A stretch of 64,000 nucleotides of DNA from Winogradskyella forsetii (GTDB taxonomy: Bacteria > Bacteroidota > Bacteroidia > Flavobacteriales > Flavobacteriaceae). The notes under the pieces are model-generated. The model did no database searches. It was not told where the DNA came from and worked only from the letters and a program-made list of their open reading frames with translations. The stretch covers positions 2,382,001 through 2,446,000 of the forward strand of contig NZ_CP053348.1 of NCBI RefSeq assembly GCF_013394595.1, in the 5' to 3' direction. Position numbers and translations under genes: made by a program. This document shows, in pieces, positions 9,525-18,112 of this stretch (positions are counted from its first letter, which is position 1; the number at the start of each line of letters is the position of its first letter).

Positions 9525-10151
9525 ATGAAATTCTTAACCAAAGTTATTGTAATTCTTTTAGTTACATTTAGTTTCCATTCCGTAAACGCACAAGCAAACG
9601 ATGACGATGAAGAAGATAAGTTATCATTAAATAGTGGTACTATTGACAGCCAGTTTGAATATATTTTCAAAAAATCAGGTAATTTTAAAGGCACTAATGG
9701 ACAGAATTATGAAGCTGTTAAATACTCTTGGCTTTTAACTTTAAAATCGCATGTGCTTGACTCATTAAAAACAACCTATGAAAAGTTAGAGAATTCTGAA
9801 AAAGTAGTTGGGAATCAAGTCAAGGAAATTGAAGATTTAAAAACTAAACTTGCAAATACACAGACCAATTTGGAGCAAACGGACTCTGAAAAAAATAACA
9901 TGGCACTTTTAGGTATGCAGACCAGTAAGACCAATTACAATGTTATTATGTGGTCTATCGTTGCCGCTTTATTGGCATTTTTATTGTTCTTTATCTATAA
10001 GTTTAAAGGCAGTAATTCTTCAACACGTGAAGCAAAACACAAGCTTGAAGAAGTAGAAACCGAATTTGAAGAGCACCGACGAAACGCTTTAGAGCGCGAA
10101 CAAAAAGTGAGACGTCAATTACAAGACGAATTAAATAAACACAAATCTTAA
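9525..10151 (+). CDS. Exported coiled-coil membrane protein of unknown function
   Basis: 208 residues from the ATG at 9525, which starts a clean signal peptide ending in VNAQ. The order is: acidic DDDEEDK stretch, an amphipathic region, a first coiled coil (about 90-130), one membrane segment (IMWSIVAALLAFLLFFIYKF) and a second charged coiled coil (TREAKHKLEEVETEFEEHRR). Similar flavobacterial proteins are often annotated as a tRNA (guanine-N1)-methyltransferase, but no methyltransferase motif is visible, so that name should not be used. Confidence 0.75.
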   Translation: MKFLTKVIVILLVTFSFHSVNAQANDDDEEDKLSLNSGTIDSQFEYIFKKSGNFKGTNGQNYEAVKYSWLLTLKSHVLDSLKTTYEKLENSEKVVGNQVKEIEDLKTKLANTQTNLEQTDSEKNNMALLGMQTSKTNYNVIMWSIVAALLAFLLFFIYKFKGSNSSTREAKHKLEEVETEFEEHRRNALEREQKVRRQLQDELNKHKS

Positions 10152-10181
10152 AAACCAGGTGCTCTTATATACTATAAATTT

Positions 10182-10211
10182 AATCCGTAATTTTAATTGC
10201 GGATTTTTTTA
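10182..10211 (+). terminator. Rho-independent terminator
   Basis: AATCCG / CGGATT arms around an AT-rich loop, then a run of T residues; ends the coiled-coil membrane protein gene. Confidence 0.75.
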
Positions 10212-10327
10212 TGACTATAATTAAAACATAAAGCTCACCACTTTAACCCAAATTAGTACCTTCTATATCTATTTTAGCTCTTAAAAGTTTGAAATAATTA
10301 CATTTAAGCACTTTAAATCCAAAAGTG

Positions 10328-11416
10328 ATGATACGTTTTATCTTGAATTTTATCTTTTTACTTGGTATAATTACTATTTCCGCGCAACAACTGACTTTAG
10401 AAACCAGTCTTAATTCAGCATTGAGCGAAACATCAGGACTAATTTATCTCAATAACGCACTGATTACACACAACGATTCTGAAGCGTCCAATCAATTACA
10501 TGAAATTGATATGACCACAGGAGCTATTAGCAGAACTGTAACTATAACCAACGCTACAAACACAGATTGGGAAGATTTAACCCATGATGACACTTACATC
10601 TACATTGGCGACTTCGGGAACTATCGTGGCGACCGAACGGATTTGAAGGTTTATCGCATCGCTAAAGCTGATTATTTTACGAATACCTCGGTAAGCGCTG
10701 AGATCATTAACTTTTCTTATGCCAACCAAACCGATTTTACACCAAGTCCTACAGCTACTAATTATGATGCGGAAGGATTAATTCACTTCGATAATAAATT
10801 ATATATTTTTAGTAAGAATTGGCTCAACGGACAAACAAATATTTATGAACTTCCTAAAACCATTGAGACCCATAGCATTTCAATCATAGACACTATAAAT
10901 AGTCAAGGTTTAATTTCTGGTGCTACTTTTAATAATTTAGATAACACCATTATGCTATGCGGTTACGATTTCAATGGTGCTTTTTTGACGCAGTTAGGCG
11001 GATTTCATTCTGGCCTGTTTTCTAATGGAACAATCGTAAAAACATCAGTTGCAGTACCTGCAAATTATTCAACCCAAATTGAAGGAGTTTTTCCGATAAA
11101 TACGACTGACTATTTTGTTTCTGCCGAAGAAAGTGGTTCAGATTCCCAAGCACTATATCGTTTTGATACGTCAACCCTAACTATTGAAAATTATGATGAT
11201 ACTTCTATTTCTATATACCCAAATCCAGCTCAAAATAATTTAAGAATCAATAAGGAAAATTGCTGGACCAAAATTTATACCCTCACAGGACAATTGGTAA
11301 AAACTTCGAGCAAATCAGAAATTGATATTTCAAAACTTTCCAAAGGAATTTATCTTGTTAAAATCCAAAATCCACAAAATAACCGTTCGAATATAAAACG
11401 ATTGATTGTTGAATAA
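10328..11416 (+). CDS. Secreted protein with T9SS type A sorting domain
   Basis: 362 residues from the ATG at 10328 (the GTG just before it is less likely). A signal peptide ends in ISAQQ. The middle has beta-propeller-like strands such as TYIYIGDFGNYRGDR and NKLYIFSKNW. The C-terminal about 75 residues form a Por secretion sorting domain: SIYPNPAQNNLRI, then KIYTLTGQLV and SKGIYLVKI. It should be exported through the type IX system and anchored or released at the cell surface. This domain is a strong Bacteroidota marker. Confidence 0.88.
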   Translation: MIRFILNFIFLLGIITISAQQLTLETSLNSALSETSGLIYLNNALITHNDSEASNQLHEIDMTTGAISRTVTITNATNTDWEDLTHDDTYIYIGDFGNYRGDRTDLKVYRIAKADYFTNTSVSAEIINFSYANQTDFTPSPTATNYDAEGLIHFDNKLYIFSKNWLNGQTNIYELPKTIETHSISIIDTINSQGLISGATFNNLDNTIMLCGYDFNGAFLTQLGGFHSGLFSNGTIVKTSVAVPANYSTQIEGVFPINTTDYFVSAEESGSDSQALYRFDTSTLTIENYDDTSISIYPNPAQNNLRINKENCWTKIYTLTGQLVKTSSKSEIDISKLSKGIYLVKIQNPQNNRSNIKRLIVE

Positions 11417-11433
11417 ATTTGATGTTTTTCTAA

Positions 11434-12441
11434 CTAACCTAGAATTTTAACCAGCAACTCTTTAAGCAAATCACCTTGGGATACGGCATTTGCACCCACG
11501 CCTTTGCTTTTTACATCAAAGTCGCGCAACACACCAATAACATAACTCACTTTTTTCATTGGGTAATTTCTCGCAGCTTCTATATATTCATTCACAAAAT
11601 AAGGATTCACTTTTAGAGCCGAGGCGACACTTCTTGGGTTCTTATCAGACATACCATGAAGGTGCAATAATTGCGAAAAAAAATTAAACAACAAAGCCAC
11701 GGTAACCACCATTGGATTATCCTTTGGGTTATCCGCAAAATATTTAGCGATTTGATGTGCTTTTACCACATTTCGTTGCCCTACCGCTTTTCGTAATTCA
11801 AAATTATTGTAGTCTTTGCTGATACCAATATTTTCCTCTATGTGATCTGGCGTAATTTGGGTGCCTTCAGGTAAAACGATTTTAAGTTTGTTGAGTTCAT
11901 TATCGATTTTACTGAGATTAGTTCCTAAGAATTCCACTAACATCTGGGCGGCTTTCGGGGAAATATTATAATTCTGTCCAGCTAAAACACGTCTAATCCA
12001 ATCCGAAACCTGGTTTTCGTACATTTTTTTACTTTCAAAAACCACGCCTCCCGATTTGTTGATCGCTTTATACAACGCCTTTCGTTTATCAATCTTTTTG
12101 TATTTATAATTTAGGACTAAAACCGTTGAAGGTTGCGGATTGGCCGCATACTGAGCCAATTTCTCTATGGTTCTGCTCAAATCTTGAGCTTCCTTTACAA
12201 TGACCACTTGTCGGTCTGCCATCATTGGGTAGCGCTTGGCATTACTCACAATATCGTCAATGGAGACATCACGACCATACAAGACCATTTGGTTAAACCC
12301 TTTTTCGGCTTCTTCAAGAACATGGTCTTCAATAAAATCGGAAATCTTATCAATATAATACGACTCCTCACCCATTAAAAAATAAATAGGTTTAATGTCG
12401 CCTTTTTTTATGGCTGAAACTAATTGTTTTACGTCGTCCAA
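11434..12441 (-). CDS. holA: DNA polymerase III subunit delta
   Basis: Delta subunit of the clamp loader, which opens the beta clamp. From the TTG at 12441 it is 335 residues beginning (M)DDVKQLVSAIKKGDIKP, matching the usual family start; IYFLMGEESYYID, the ADRQVVIVKEAQ strand and C-terminal QGDLLKELLVKILG are recognisable. An ATG at 12492 is in frame but lies in a palindromic repeat and would add 17 atypical residues, so the TTG is preferred. The stop is close to that of the converging sorting-domain gene. Confidence 0.88.
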   Translation of the reverse strand: MDDVKQLVSAIKKGDIKPIYFLMGEESYYIDKISDFIEDHVLEEAEKGFNQMVLYGRDVSIDDIVSNAKRYPMMADRQVVIVKEAQDLSRTIEKLAQYAANPQPSTVLVLNYKYKKIDKRKALYKAINKSGGVVFESKKMYENQVSDWIRRVLAGQNYNISPKAAQMLVEFLGTNLSKIDNELNKLKIVLPEGTQITPDHIEENIGISKDYNNFELRKAVGQRNVVKAHQIAKYFADNPKDNPMVVTVALLFNFFSQLLHLHGMSDKNPRSVASALKVNPYFVNEYIEAARNYPMKKVSYVIGVLRDFDVKSKGVGANAVSQGDLLKELLVKILG

Positions 12442-12469
12442 ATTCTTTAAAATTCCAAGTTTAAAATTC

Positions 12470-12492
12470 CCTGTCTGCCGACAGGCAGACAA
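12470..12492. repeat. REP-like palindrome upstream of holA
   Basis: CCTGTCTGCCGACAGGCAG is a near palindrome related to the CCTGCCTGNCGGCAGGCAGG elements found inside several cassette-array repeats further right. Confidence 0.6.
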
Positions 12493-12599
12493 ATTCCAAT
12501 AGATAACCGATAAGGTAAACGCTTCGAATTGGATTTTGGGATTTAAACATTGTGATTTGCAATATTCTACTTTAACTTTGAATCAAATTAACGATTTAA

Positions 12600-13055
12600 G
12601 TGTTACAAGAACTCAACTTTCCAAAGTTTGAATACCGTTTCAAAAGTACAGAAAATAAAGTTTCTATTTTTGATGTCATTCGGAAAAAATTCATCATTCT
12701 TCAACCCGAAGAATGGGTAAGACAACATTGTGTCCATTATTTAATCAATGCTAAAAATTTCCCAAAATCATTGATAAATGTTGAAAAGGAATTGACTATA
12801 AACGGCTTAAAGAAACGTTATGATATTGTGATTTTTAATTCGGATGGCAGTATTCATTTGATTGTGGAATGTAAATCGCACCATATAAAAATTGACCAAA
12901 CCACTTTTGACCAAATTGCGCGTTATAATTTAGTCTTAAATGCCACGTATTTAATGGTAACTAATGGTTTAAATCATTATTATTGTGAGATGGATATGAA
13001 AAATGAACGCTATTCGTTTTTAAAAGCGGTTCCAGATTATTATAAAAAGAGATAA
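12600..13055 (+). CDS. HsdR N-terminal-domain nuclease-like protein
   Basis: 151 residues from a GTG start, the product beginning (M)LQELNFPKF as in its flavobacterial homologs. It consists only of the PD-(D/E)XK domain found at the N-terminus of type I restriction R subunits: KKRYDIVIFNSDG supplies the Asp and IHLIVECKSHH the E-x-K pair. No helicase part and no methylase or specificity gene are nearby. The protein is widespread in Bacteroidota next to holA, so a housekeeping DNA role is more likely than restriction. Confidence 0.8.
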   Translation: MLQELNFPKFEYRFKSTENKVSIFDVIRKKFIILQPEEWVRQHCVHYLINAKNFPKSLINVEKELTINGLKKRYDIVIFNSDGSIHLIVECKSHHIKIDQTTFDQIARYNLVLNATYLMVTNGLNHYYCEMDMKNERYSFLKAVPDYYKKR

Positions 13056-13286
13056 AAAGACCGCTTCGCTGTTAGAATCAAGAATATAGACTTAATTCTA
13101 ACTATCAGACAAACAGTATTAGACCTATTCAACATAGAAATTTTACAATCTGATAAAAAATGAAGTGCTAAAAATATATGACTTAAGTAGAACTTAAAAT
13201 TAACTTTTAATCCTGTTCGCATTAGTGCTAATTCGTGAAATTCGTGTCAAAATGAACAATTATCATTAACTAAGAAATCTAACTAA

Positions 13287-14279
13287 ATGCTTCAAATCAA
13301 AGATCTTGCTGTTGTAATTTTAAACTGGAATGGGAAAGCACTGCTCGAGCAATTTCTACCTTCTGTTTTAAAATATTCAGAAGACGCTGTGATTTATGTT
13401 GCAGACAATGCTTCGAATGACGATTCTGTTGCTTTTGTATCCAAACATTTTCCGACAGTGCAACTCATTCAAAATATTGAAAATGGTGGTTATGCCAAAG
13501 GTTATAACGATGCGCTTAAACATGTTGAAGAACCCCTACTCTGTTTGCTAAATAGTGATATTGAAGTCACCGAAAATTGGCTTCAACCTATTATTTCCGA
13601 ATTTAACACCGATATAACTACAGCCATCATTCAGCCTAAAATTTTAGATTACAAGAATAAAACCCATTTCGAGTACGCTGGCGCAGCTGGTGGTTTTATA
13701 GATAAATTGGGCTATCCGTATTGCAGAGGACGCATTTTCGATACCATTGAAAAAGACCAAGATCAATACAACGATATCAGAACTATTTTTTGGGCTTCTG
13801 GTGCTTGTCTGTTTATAAGAAATGCTGTTTTTAAGGATTTAAATGGTTTCGATGAATCTTATTTTGCGCATATGGAGGAGATTGACCTCTGTTGGCGAGC
13901 ATTCAACAAAAATTATAAAACGACCTATGTTGGTACGTCAACCATCTATCATGTTGGTGGCGCAACGTTGAGTAATGCCAATCCCAAAAAAACGTATCTT
14001 AATTTTAGAAACAGTCTGTTTACATTATTAAAGAGTACGGATTCAAACGTCATTTTTAGAATTTTGTCTCGAATGTTACTCGATGGTGTTGCGGGCTTTC
14101 GGTTTTTATTTCAGCTAAAACCCGCATTTCTTTTTGCCATTCTTAAAGCCCATGGCTCTTTTTATTATAATTTACCACGTCTTTTACAACAACGCAAACA
14201 ACTGCCAAAACGTTCAGGTTACTATGAAACGGATTCTATTGTATGGTCTTATTTTATAAAAAATGAGAAAACATTTTAA
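13287..14279 (+). CDS. Family 2 glycosyltransferase (rhamnosyltransferase-like)
   Basis: 330 residues with a GT-A fold: VVILNWNGK near the N-terminus, ADNASNDDS for nucleotide binding, LLNSDIEV as the DXD-like metal site, and FFAHMEEIDLCWRA-type acceptor motif (SYFAHMEEIDLCWRAF). This resembles WbbL-type transferases that add a sugar to a lipid-linked glycan at the cytoplasmic face of the membrane. A hydrophobic patch near 270-290 may associate with the membrane. About 230 bp before it contain no gene I can support. The sugar and acceptor are not identifiable. Confidence 0.88.
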   Translation: MLQIKDLAVVILNWNGKALLEQFLPSVLKYSEDAVIYVADNASNDDSVAFVSKHFPTVQLIQNIENGGYAKGYNDALKHVEEPLLCLLNSDIEVTENWLQPIISEFNTDITTAIIQPKILDYKNKTHFEYAGAAGGFIDKLGYPYCRGRIFDTIEKDQDQYNDIRTIFWASGACLFIRNAVFKDLNGFDESYFAHMEEIDLCWRAFNKNYKTTYVGTSTIYHVGGATLSNANPKKTYLNFRNSLFTLLKSTDSNVIFRILSRMLLDGVAGFRFLFQLKPAFLFAILKAHGSFYYNLPRLLQQRKQLPKRSGYYETDSIVWSYFIKNEKTF

Positions 14280-14383
14280 TTGTTTATAAAACTGTTAAAA
14301 TTTTTGTTAATCGTTGTCTAGTGCTCTATTCTTTTACATAATTTTGCTATGTTAAACTCAACAATTTAAACTAAAACTCTATT

Positions 14384-15241
14384 ATGAAAAAATTAATGTT
14401 ATTAGGTGTATGCTCAATGTTATTTTTGGGATCTTGCGTATCCAAAAAAGAACACGCTGCGCTTCAAACTAAATATCAAGAAACCCAAGATTTATTGAAT
14501 AGTGCAACCGTAAAATTGAACAGTTGTTTATCTGACAAGGCAGCTTCGATGGCTCGTGTTGAAACCATGAAAGAGCAATTAGATGATTTGCGAAGAAGTA
14601 ATGAAGCTTTGATTAAAAACTCGCAAGATATGACCGAGCTTACGAGTCAAGGCGCTAAAAATATAGAGGCATCTTTAGAGAGTCTTAAGGAAAGCAACTT
14701 GAAAATATCGCGATTACAAGATGCATTAACACGTAAAGACAGTGTAACCTTAGCGATCGTTACAAGTCTTAAAAAAGCAGTAGGTATTAACGATCCTGAT
14801 ATTAATATCAATGTTGAAAAAGGCGTGGTGTTTATTTCTATTGCAGATAAATTATTATTTGAGAGTGGCAACTACAATGTCACCAATAAAGCAAAAGAGG
14901 TGCTGGGCAAAGTAGCGAAAGTAATCAATAGCAAGCCAGATTTTGAAGCTATGGTTGAGTCGCATACCGATAATGTGCCATATAACAAACCACCATTAAT
15001 TGATAACTGGGATTTAAGTGTAAAACGTGCTACATCTGTAGTTAGGGTTTTAGAAAGCTTAGAAGTAAACCCTCAGCAATTAATCGCTGCTGGTCGTAGT
15101 TACTATGTTCCATTAGTAGAAAACGATACTGCTGAAAATAGAGCAAAAAACAGACGTACACGTATTATAGTAATGCCGAAAATTGACCAGTTCTACCAAA
15201 TGGTTGAAGATGAAATGAAAAATCTGTCTGAAGGGAAATAA
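14384..15241 (+). CDS. OmpA-family outer-membrane lipoprotein
   Basis: 285 residues. The lipoprotein signal ends LFLGSC; a long coiled coil (about 25-125) follows, then an OmpA/MotB peptidoglycan-binding domain: LLFESGNYNV, ESHTDNVPY with the DAP-contacting Asp, NWDLSVKRATSVV and NRRTRIIVMP. It should tether the outer membrane to peptidoglycan. A TAATTTTG box at 14339-14346 fits the flavobacterial -7 element, although the matching TTG is not at ideal spacing. It is the last ordinary chromosomal gene before the cassette array. Confidence 0.9.
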   Translation: MKKLMLLGVCSMLFLGSCVSKKEHAALQTKYQETQDLLNSATVKLNSCLSDKAASMARVETMKEQLDDLRRSNEALIKNSQDMTELTSQGAKNIEASLESLKESNLKISRLQDALTRKDSVTLAIVTSLKKAVGINDPDININVEKGVVFISIADKLLFESGNYNVTNKAKEVLGKVAKVINSKPDFEAMVESHTDNVPYNKPPLIDNWDLSVKRATSVVRVLESLEVNPQQLIAAGRSYYVPLVENDTAENRAKNRRTRIIVMPKIDQFYQMVEDEMKNLSEGK

Positions 15242-15263
15242 GCCTTTTAGATGTTATCATAAG

Positions 15264-15296
15264 AAAAACCCAATGCAAAGTGCATTGGGTTTTTTG
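15264..15296 (+). terminator. Strong terminator after the OmpA gene
   Basis: CCCAATGCA / TGCATTGGG arms with an AAG loop, flanked by A and T runs, so it could act in both directions. It marks the left border of the cassette array. Confidence 0.88.
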
Positions 15297-15297
15297 G

Positions 15298-15445
15298 TTA
15301 TATAAACGGTTTTTTTTACGATATGATAGGTTGCACGTGCAAGCAGCAACTAATTTAGCAAATAAAATCCGCGAGTCCCTATTGCTATCGGGATTCGTAA
15401 GAAGGCAAGAACCAAGCAATAAATTATATACGGGTTATAAAACGT
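15298..15445 (-). repeat. attC-like site 1 (array left end)
   Basis: Outer arms TATATAAACGG... / ...AAATTATATACGGG enclose CAGCAACTAATTTAGC and a TATCGGGATTCG core. Its right end starts cassette 1 with GTTATAAAACG. Confidence 0.75.
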
Positions 15446-15447
15446 TT

Positions 15448-15579
15448 TTATTGATTTATAAATTTCAACATACTCCAAATCATTGAAATAAATCCAATAA
15501 TTCCTGCAAGAAATAAAATTGCCATAAACAGTAATCCCAATCCTGTTAAACCCCCAACAATTTTTTTAATTTTTTTCAA
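15448..15579 (-). CDS. Small membrane protein, TTG start
   Basis: A 43-residue frame starting at TTG (15579), 7 nt after the stop of the upstream cassette gene and in the same frame. It has a basic start LKKIKKIVGG, then one or two hydrophobic segments (LGLLFMAILFLAGIIGFI) and ends FINQ. Its stop lies 13 bp from the cassette end, the usual distance in this array, which argues that it is real. No family is recognised. Confidence 0.5.
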   Translation of the reverse strand: MKKIKKIVGGLTGLGLLFMAILFLAGIIGFISMIWSMLKFINQ

Positions 15580-15585
15580 TTGCGA

Positions 15586-16071
15586 TTATTCAAATTCCAA
15601 TTTTGTCCATAACCTGGATTTAACAACTTTCTTTTTATACTTTGCTGGTCGAACTTTAATTTGTTTTGTTGCTTGCTTTATTATCATATCAATTTCATCT
15701 GATTGAGGATATGACTTAACTTTAAGGTCTATTATTTCCGCTTTTTCAGTTACAGTTAGATAAACATAAACGTTACCTTTAAATTCCGTTTCAGAATTCA
15801 GTTTTTCGCTTATCAGTCCATTTAGATTTTTTTCCGCACAAGCAATTTGTTCTTTTTCCGAAATTCCGCTTTCACAATTATTTTCAAATGGCAATTCCGT
15901 CAGAATTGCATAATGATAAATTCCCTCTTTTTTCTGTTTGAAAGGTTTTAGTTTATATCCTTTTTCAGCCGAATCGTCTGCGTCTAAAAAATGTCCTTTA
16001 GGAATTTGTCCAATCGCAAACATTGGAATCAGAATTAAAATTGTCAGAAAGTTTAATTTGTATTTCTTCAT
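15586..16071 (-). CDS. Exported protein with TonB C-terminal-like domain (cassette 1)
   Basis: 161 residues with a signal peptide ending in FAIGQ. The C-terminal part (GNVYVYLTVTEKAEIIDLKV through WTKLEF) has the alternating pattern of the TonB C-terminal domain, but without the proline-rich linker or membrane anchor of a working TonB. It is the main gene of cassette 1, whose ends are GTTATAAAAC on the left and GTTTTAAAAC on the right (reverse complements with one mismatch). Function unknown. Confidence 0.65.
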   Translation of the reverse strand: MKKYKLNFLTILILIPMFAIGQIPKGHFLDADDSAEKGYKLKPFKQKKEGIYHYAILTELPFENNCESGISEKEQIACAEKNLNGLISEKLNSETEFKGNVYVYLTVTEKAEIIDLKVKSYPQSDEIDMIIKQATKQIKVRPAKYKKKVVKSRLWTKLEFE

Positions 16072-16089
16072 TTTGTTGGTTTGGTAAAT

Positions 16090-16224
16090 GTTTTAAAACG
16101 TTTGGGCTATGAGTAGTTGCGTGGGTTAACAATTAACTTTGCAAGTACACACAAAGCTGAAAATCCGTGAGGATTTTCAAAAGTAGGCGAGAACAAGCAA
16201 TTACTTATAGCCAATGTTGTGCTT
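16090..16224 (-). repeat. attC-like site 2
   Basis: Closes cassette 1 (GTTTTAAAAC) and opens cassette 2 (GTTGTGCTTTC). Central hairpin GAAAATCC-GTGA-GGATTTTC. Arms GGGCTATGAGTAGTTGC / GCAATTACTTATAGCC pair well. Nearly identical to site 13. Confidence 0.88.
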
Positions 16225-16227
16225 TCG

Positions 16228-16980
16228 TTATTTTTTTTGTAATTCAATTGTAATCTTTTCTATGAGTTCAAGAATACTATTTTCAACTCTTTTTCCACGG
16301 GATTGAATTGTGCCATTTTCGAAAGCAATGGCATTTAGTAGCTTAATGAATTTTGAATCTTTTTTTAATTTTTGGTAATCCTCCTTACTGATGTCAAAAT
16401 AAAATCCATAGTAAGCTGAGGGGTTATTTATATCATAATTCATTGAAAAGTATTCTAATAGTTGTGTTTCGCTATGTAAGGCGTGAAATCTTCCGCGTTC
16501 ATCCTCATAAGTTTTATAATAAGGGTATAATATATCATATTGATATGAAATAGAATTTCTCAAACTGTCATTTTTGATTATTCCCACACTACGTGATTGC
16601 AATAAATTATATGCACTATTTATGGGGTTAAAATGTGGCGTAACTCTTAGAATAGCTGAACTTACCGATAAAGAATCGGTTGGTTCGTCAAGAGTAAGTA
16701 AATGACTTTTAACATTTAAACAGGCCATATTAATGTCAACCATTAACTCTAAATCTTCTCTAATTTCTGTTAGGTCTGTTTGGAGGTTATTTCGAATTTC
16801 TTTTAGAATTTTGACTTCAAAATCATTTGCTTTCCTTTGCTCATTCAGGTTGTTAACCTGAAGTGCAATTAAAATTCCAATAACCACAAGAACAATTTCT
16901 CCAATTGCATAAAGAAGATATTTACTGAATTTATTTTCAGTTAGCATTTTCTGCCTAATTTTTCTAAAGAATTTTATCAT
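16228..16980 (-). CDS. DUF6090 family membrane protein (cassette 2)
   Basis: 250 residues. A basic start MIKFFRKIRQKML is followed by KYLLYAIGEIVLVVIGILIA, one membrane segment, then NNLNEQRK and a long, mostly helical domain. This N-terminal block defines the flavobacterial DUF6090 family of unknown function. Two more members sit in this array (19369-20130 and 20355-21107) with near-identical anchors but different C-terminal parts. It is the only gene in its cassette, whose ends are GTTGTGCTTTC and GAAGCACAAC. Confidence 0.85.
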   Translation of the reverse strand: MIKFFRKIRQKMLTENKFSKYLLYAIGEIVLVVIGILIALQVNNLNEQRKANDFEVKILKEIRNNLQTDLTEIREDLELMVDINMACLNVKSHLLTLDEPTDSLSVSSAILRVTPHFNPINSAYNLLQSRSVGIIKNDSLRNSISYQYDILYPYYKTYEDERGRFHALHSETQLLEYFSMNYDINNPSAYYGFYFDISKEDYQKLKKDSKFIKLLNAIAFENGTIQSRGKRVENSILELIEKITIELQKK

Positions 16981-17002
16981 TAGTTAGCGGTTTCTGATAA
17001 TG

Positions 17003-17204
17003 AAGCACAACAATCTAATGTATTATTTCGTTGCGTGTTTAAGCACTAAAGTTAGTAAATAAATTACAGACCTGCCTGTCGGCAGGCAGGCAGGTAGAAA
17101 ATCCGCGAGTCCCGATAGCTATCGGGATTCGTAAGTAGGCTATAACTAGCAATGACACGAGCGCAGCGAACTGGCGAAGCAATTATATACGGAGTTGTAA
17201 CACG
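17003..17204 (-). repeat. attC-like site 3 (long form, REP-containing)
   Basis: Closes cassette 2 (GAAGCACAAC) and opens cassette 3 (GTTGTAACACG). About 200 bp: contains the palindrome CCTGCCTGTCGGCAGGCAGG, CCCGATAGCTATCGGG, and the block TGACACGAGCGCAGCGAACT shared with sites 5, 7 and 9. Confidence 0.88.
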
Positions 17205-17212
17205 TTTTTTAT

Positions 17213-17407
17213 TTATAAAGCTCTAAATATCATTAGAATTCCACCTAATATTAAAATCAGAATTCCGATATATTGACTTGGTTGTGTTGATAATTGACCA
17301 TAAGATCCATCTTTTTTGTATTTCCTTGTTTTAGAGATTTGATAATTTAACCAAAGTATTCCAAGTATCATTAAACAAGTTCCAATAAGAATATTTATCC
17401 AATCCAT
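17213..17407 (-). CDS. Small two-TM protein (cassette 3)
   Basis: 64 residues with two hydrophobic segments (ILIGTCLMILGILWLNY and YIGILILILGGILMIF) joined by a basic loop KTRKYKKDG. It follows the larger membrane protein gene by 8 bp in the same cassette, so the two are probably translated from one message. No family recognised. Confidence 0.6.
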   Translation of the reverse strand: MDWINILIGTCLMILGILWLNYQISKTRKYKKDGSYGQLSTQPSQYIGILILILGGILMIFRAL

Positions 17408-17415
17408 AGTTCAGT

Positions 17416-17829
17416 TCAAAAGCTTGTTTTCTCATCCCGAACGTCTATCCACAAAGAATATGCGCCAAGTAAAATTCCAAATGGAATACAAATGGCAAAT
17501 AATCTATAATATTCATTATATGTTATGGCTTCAGAAACAAAGATATAAGTCAAAAAAATCGAAGCGAGAAATCCGAATATCGCAAACATTCCAATCATCA
17601 TTCCTCCAATGCTTTTATTGAAATCGTTATGGCTCCGCATCCGTTTGGTTCCTTTATAAATTCCAGCAAAGAAATAATATAGCATATGATATCCAACATT
17701 AATTGCTAACAGAGCAAAGAGTCTTTCAGTAAGTTCACTTTCTCGAGAAAAAATCAAATAGAAGATACTTAAAATCAAGTTCAAGTATCCTATTAGTTTG
17801 TGATATTTTTTAATTTCAGATTTGGTCAT
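17416..17829 (-). CDS. Small polytopic membrane protein (cassette 3)
   Basis: 137 residues with about four predicted membrane segments (YLNLILSIFYLIF, LFALLAINVGYHMLYYF, MMIGMFAIFGFLASIFL, LFAICIPFGILLGAYSLW). First gene of a two-gene cassette with a 64-residue membrane protein. About 140 bp lie between its start and the next recognisable attC-like repeat, with no other gene seen there. Function unknown. Confidence 0.65.
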   Translation of the reverse strand: MTKSEIKKYHKLIGYLNLILSIFYLIFSRESELTERLFALLAINVGYHMLYYFFAGIYKGTKRMRSHNDFNKSIGGMMIGMFAIFGFLASIFLTYIFVSEAITYNEYYRLFAICIPFGILLGAYSLWIDVRDEKTSF

Positions 17830-17972
17830 TAAATTCTGACTAACGTCAAATTAAGTTGTTGATTATTAATTAATTATATTTTTTTAAATTTAAGCATTTC
17901 CATTCACTTTTTTGCTGACCTTCTTCTGTCGTTAGCTCAAGAAATTAATAGGTTTTTTCTTGTGTGGGGAAT

Positions 17973-18112
17973 GTGGCACAAGGTTTTTGTATAAAAAAAG
18001 TTGTGGGTTTATGTGCGAGGATTTTCCGCAGGAAAATCAGACGTAATAAATTTGCAACGACCTTTGGTTAAGCCCTAATTTGAGCAATTATTTTTATACA
18101 TTGTTAGCTTTA
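17973..18112 (-). repeat. attC-like site 4 (diverged)
   Basis: Left end GTGGCACAAG has AAG instead of AAC and pairs only partly with the cassette 3 start; right end opens cassette 4 with GTTAGCTTTAG. Central hairpin GATTTTCC-GCA-GGAAAATC. Possibly inactive on its left side. Confidence 0.7.

Noticed and set aside
9525-10151. Annotation as tRNA (guanine-N1)-methyltransferase
   Set aside because: The protein is a signal peptide, two coiled coils and a membrane segment; no SPOUT or other methyltransferase motif is present.
12600-13055. Treating the HsdR-N domain gene as part of a restriction system
   Set aside because: No methylase, specificity or helicase gene is near and similar lone genes are common next to holA in Bacteroidota.
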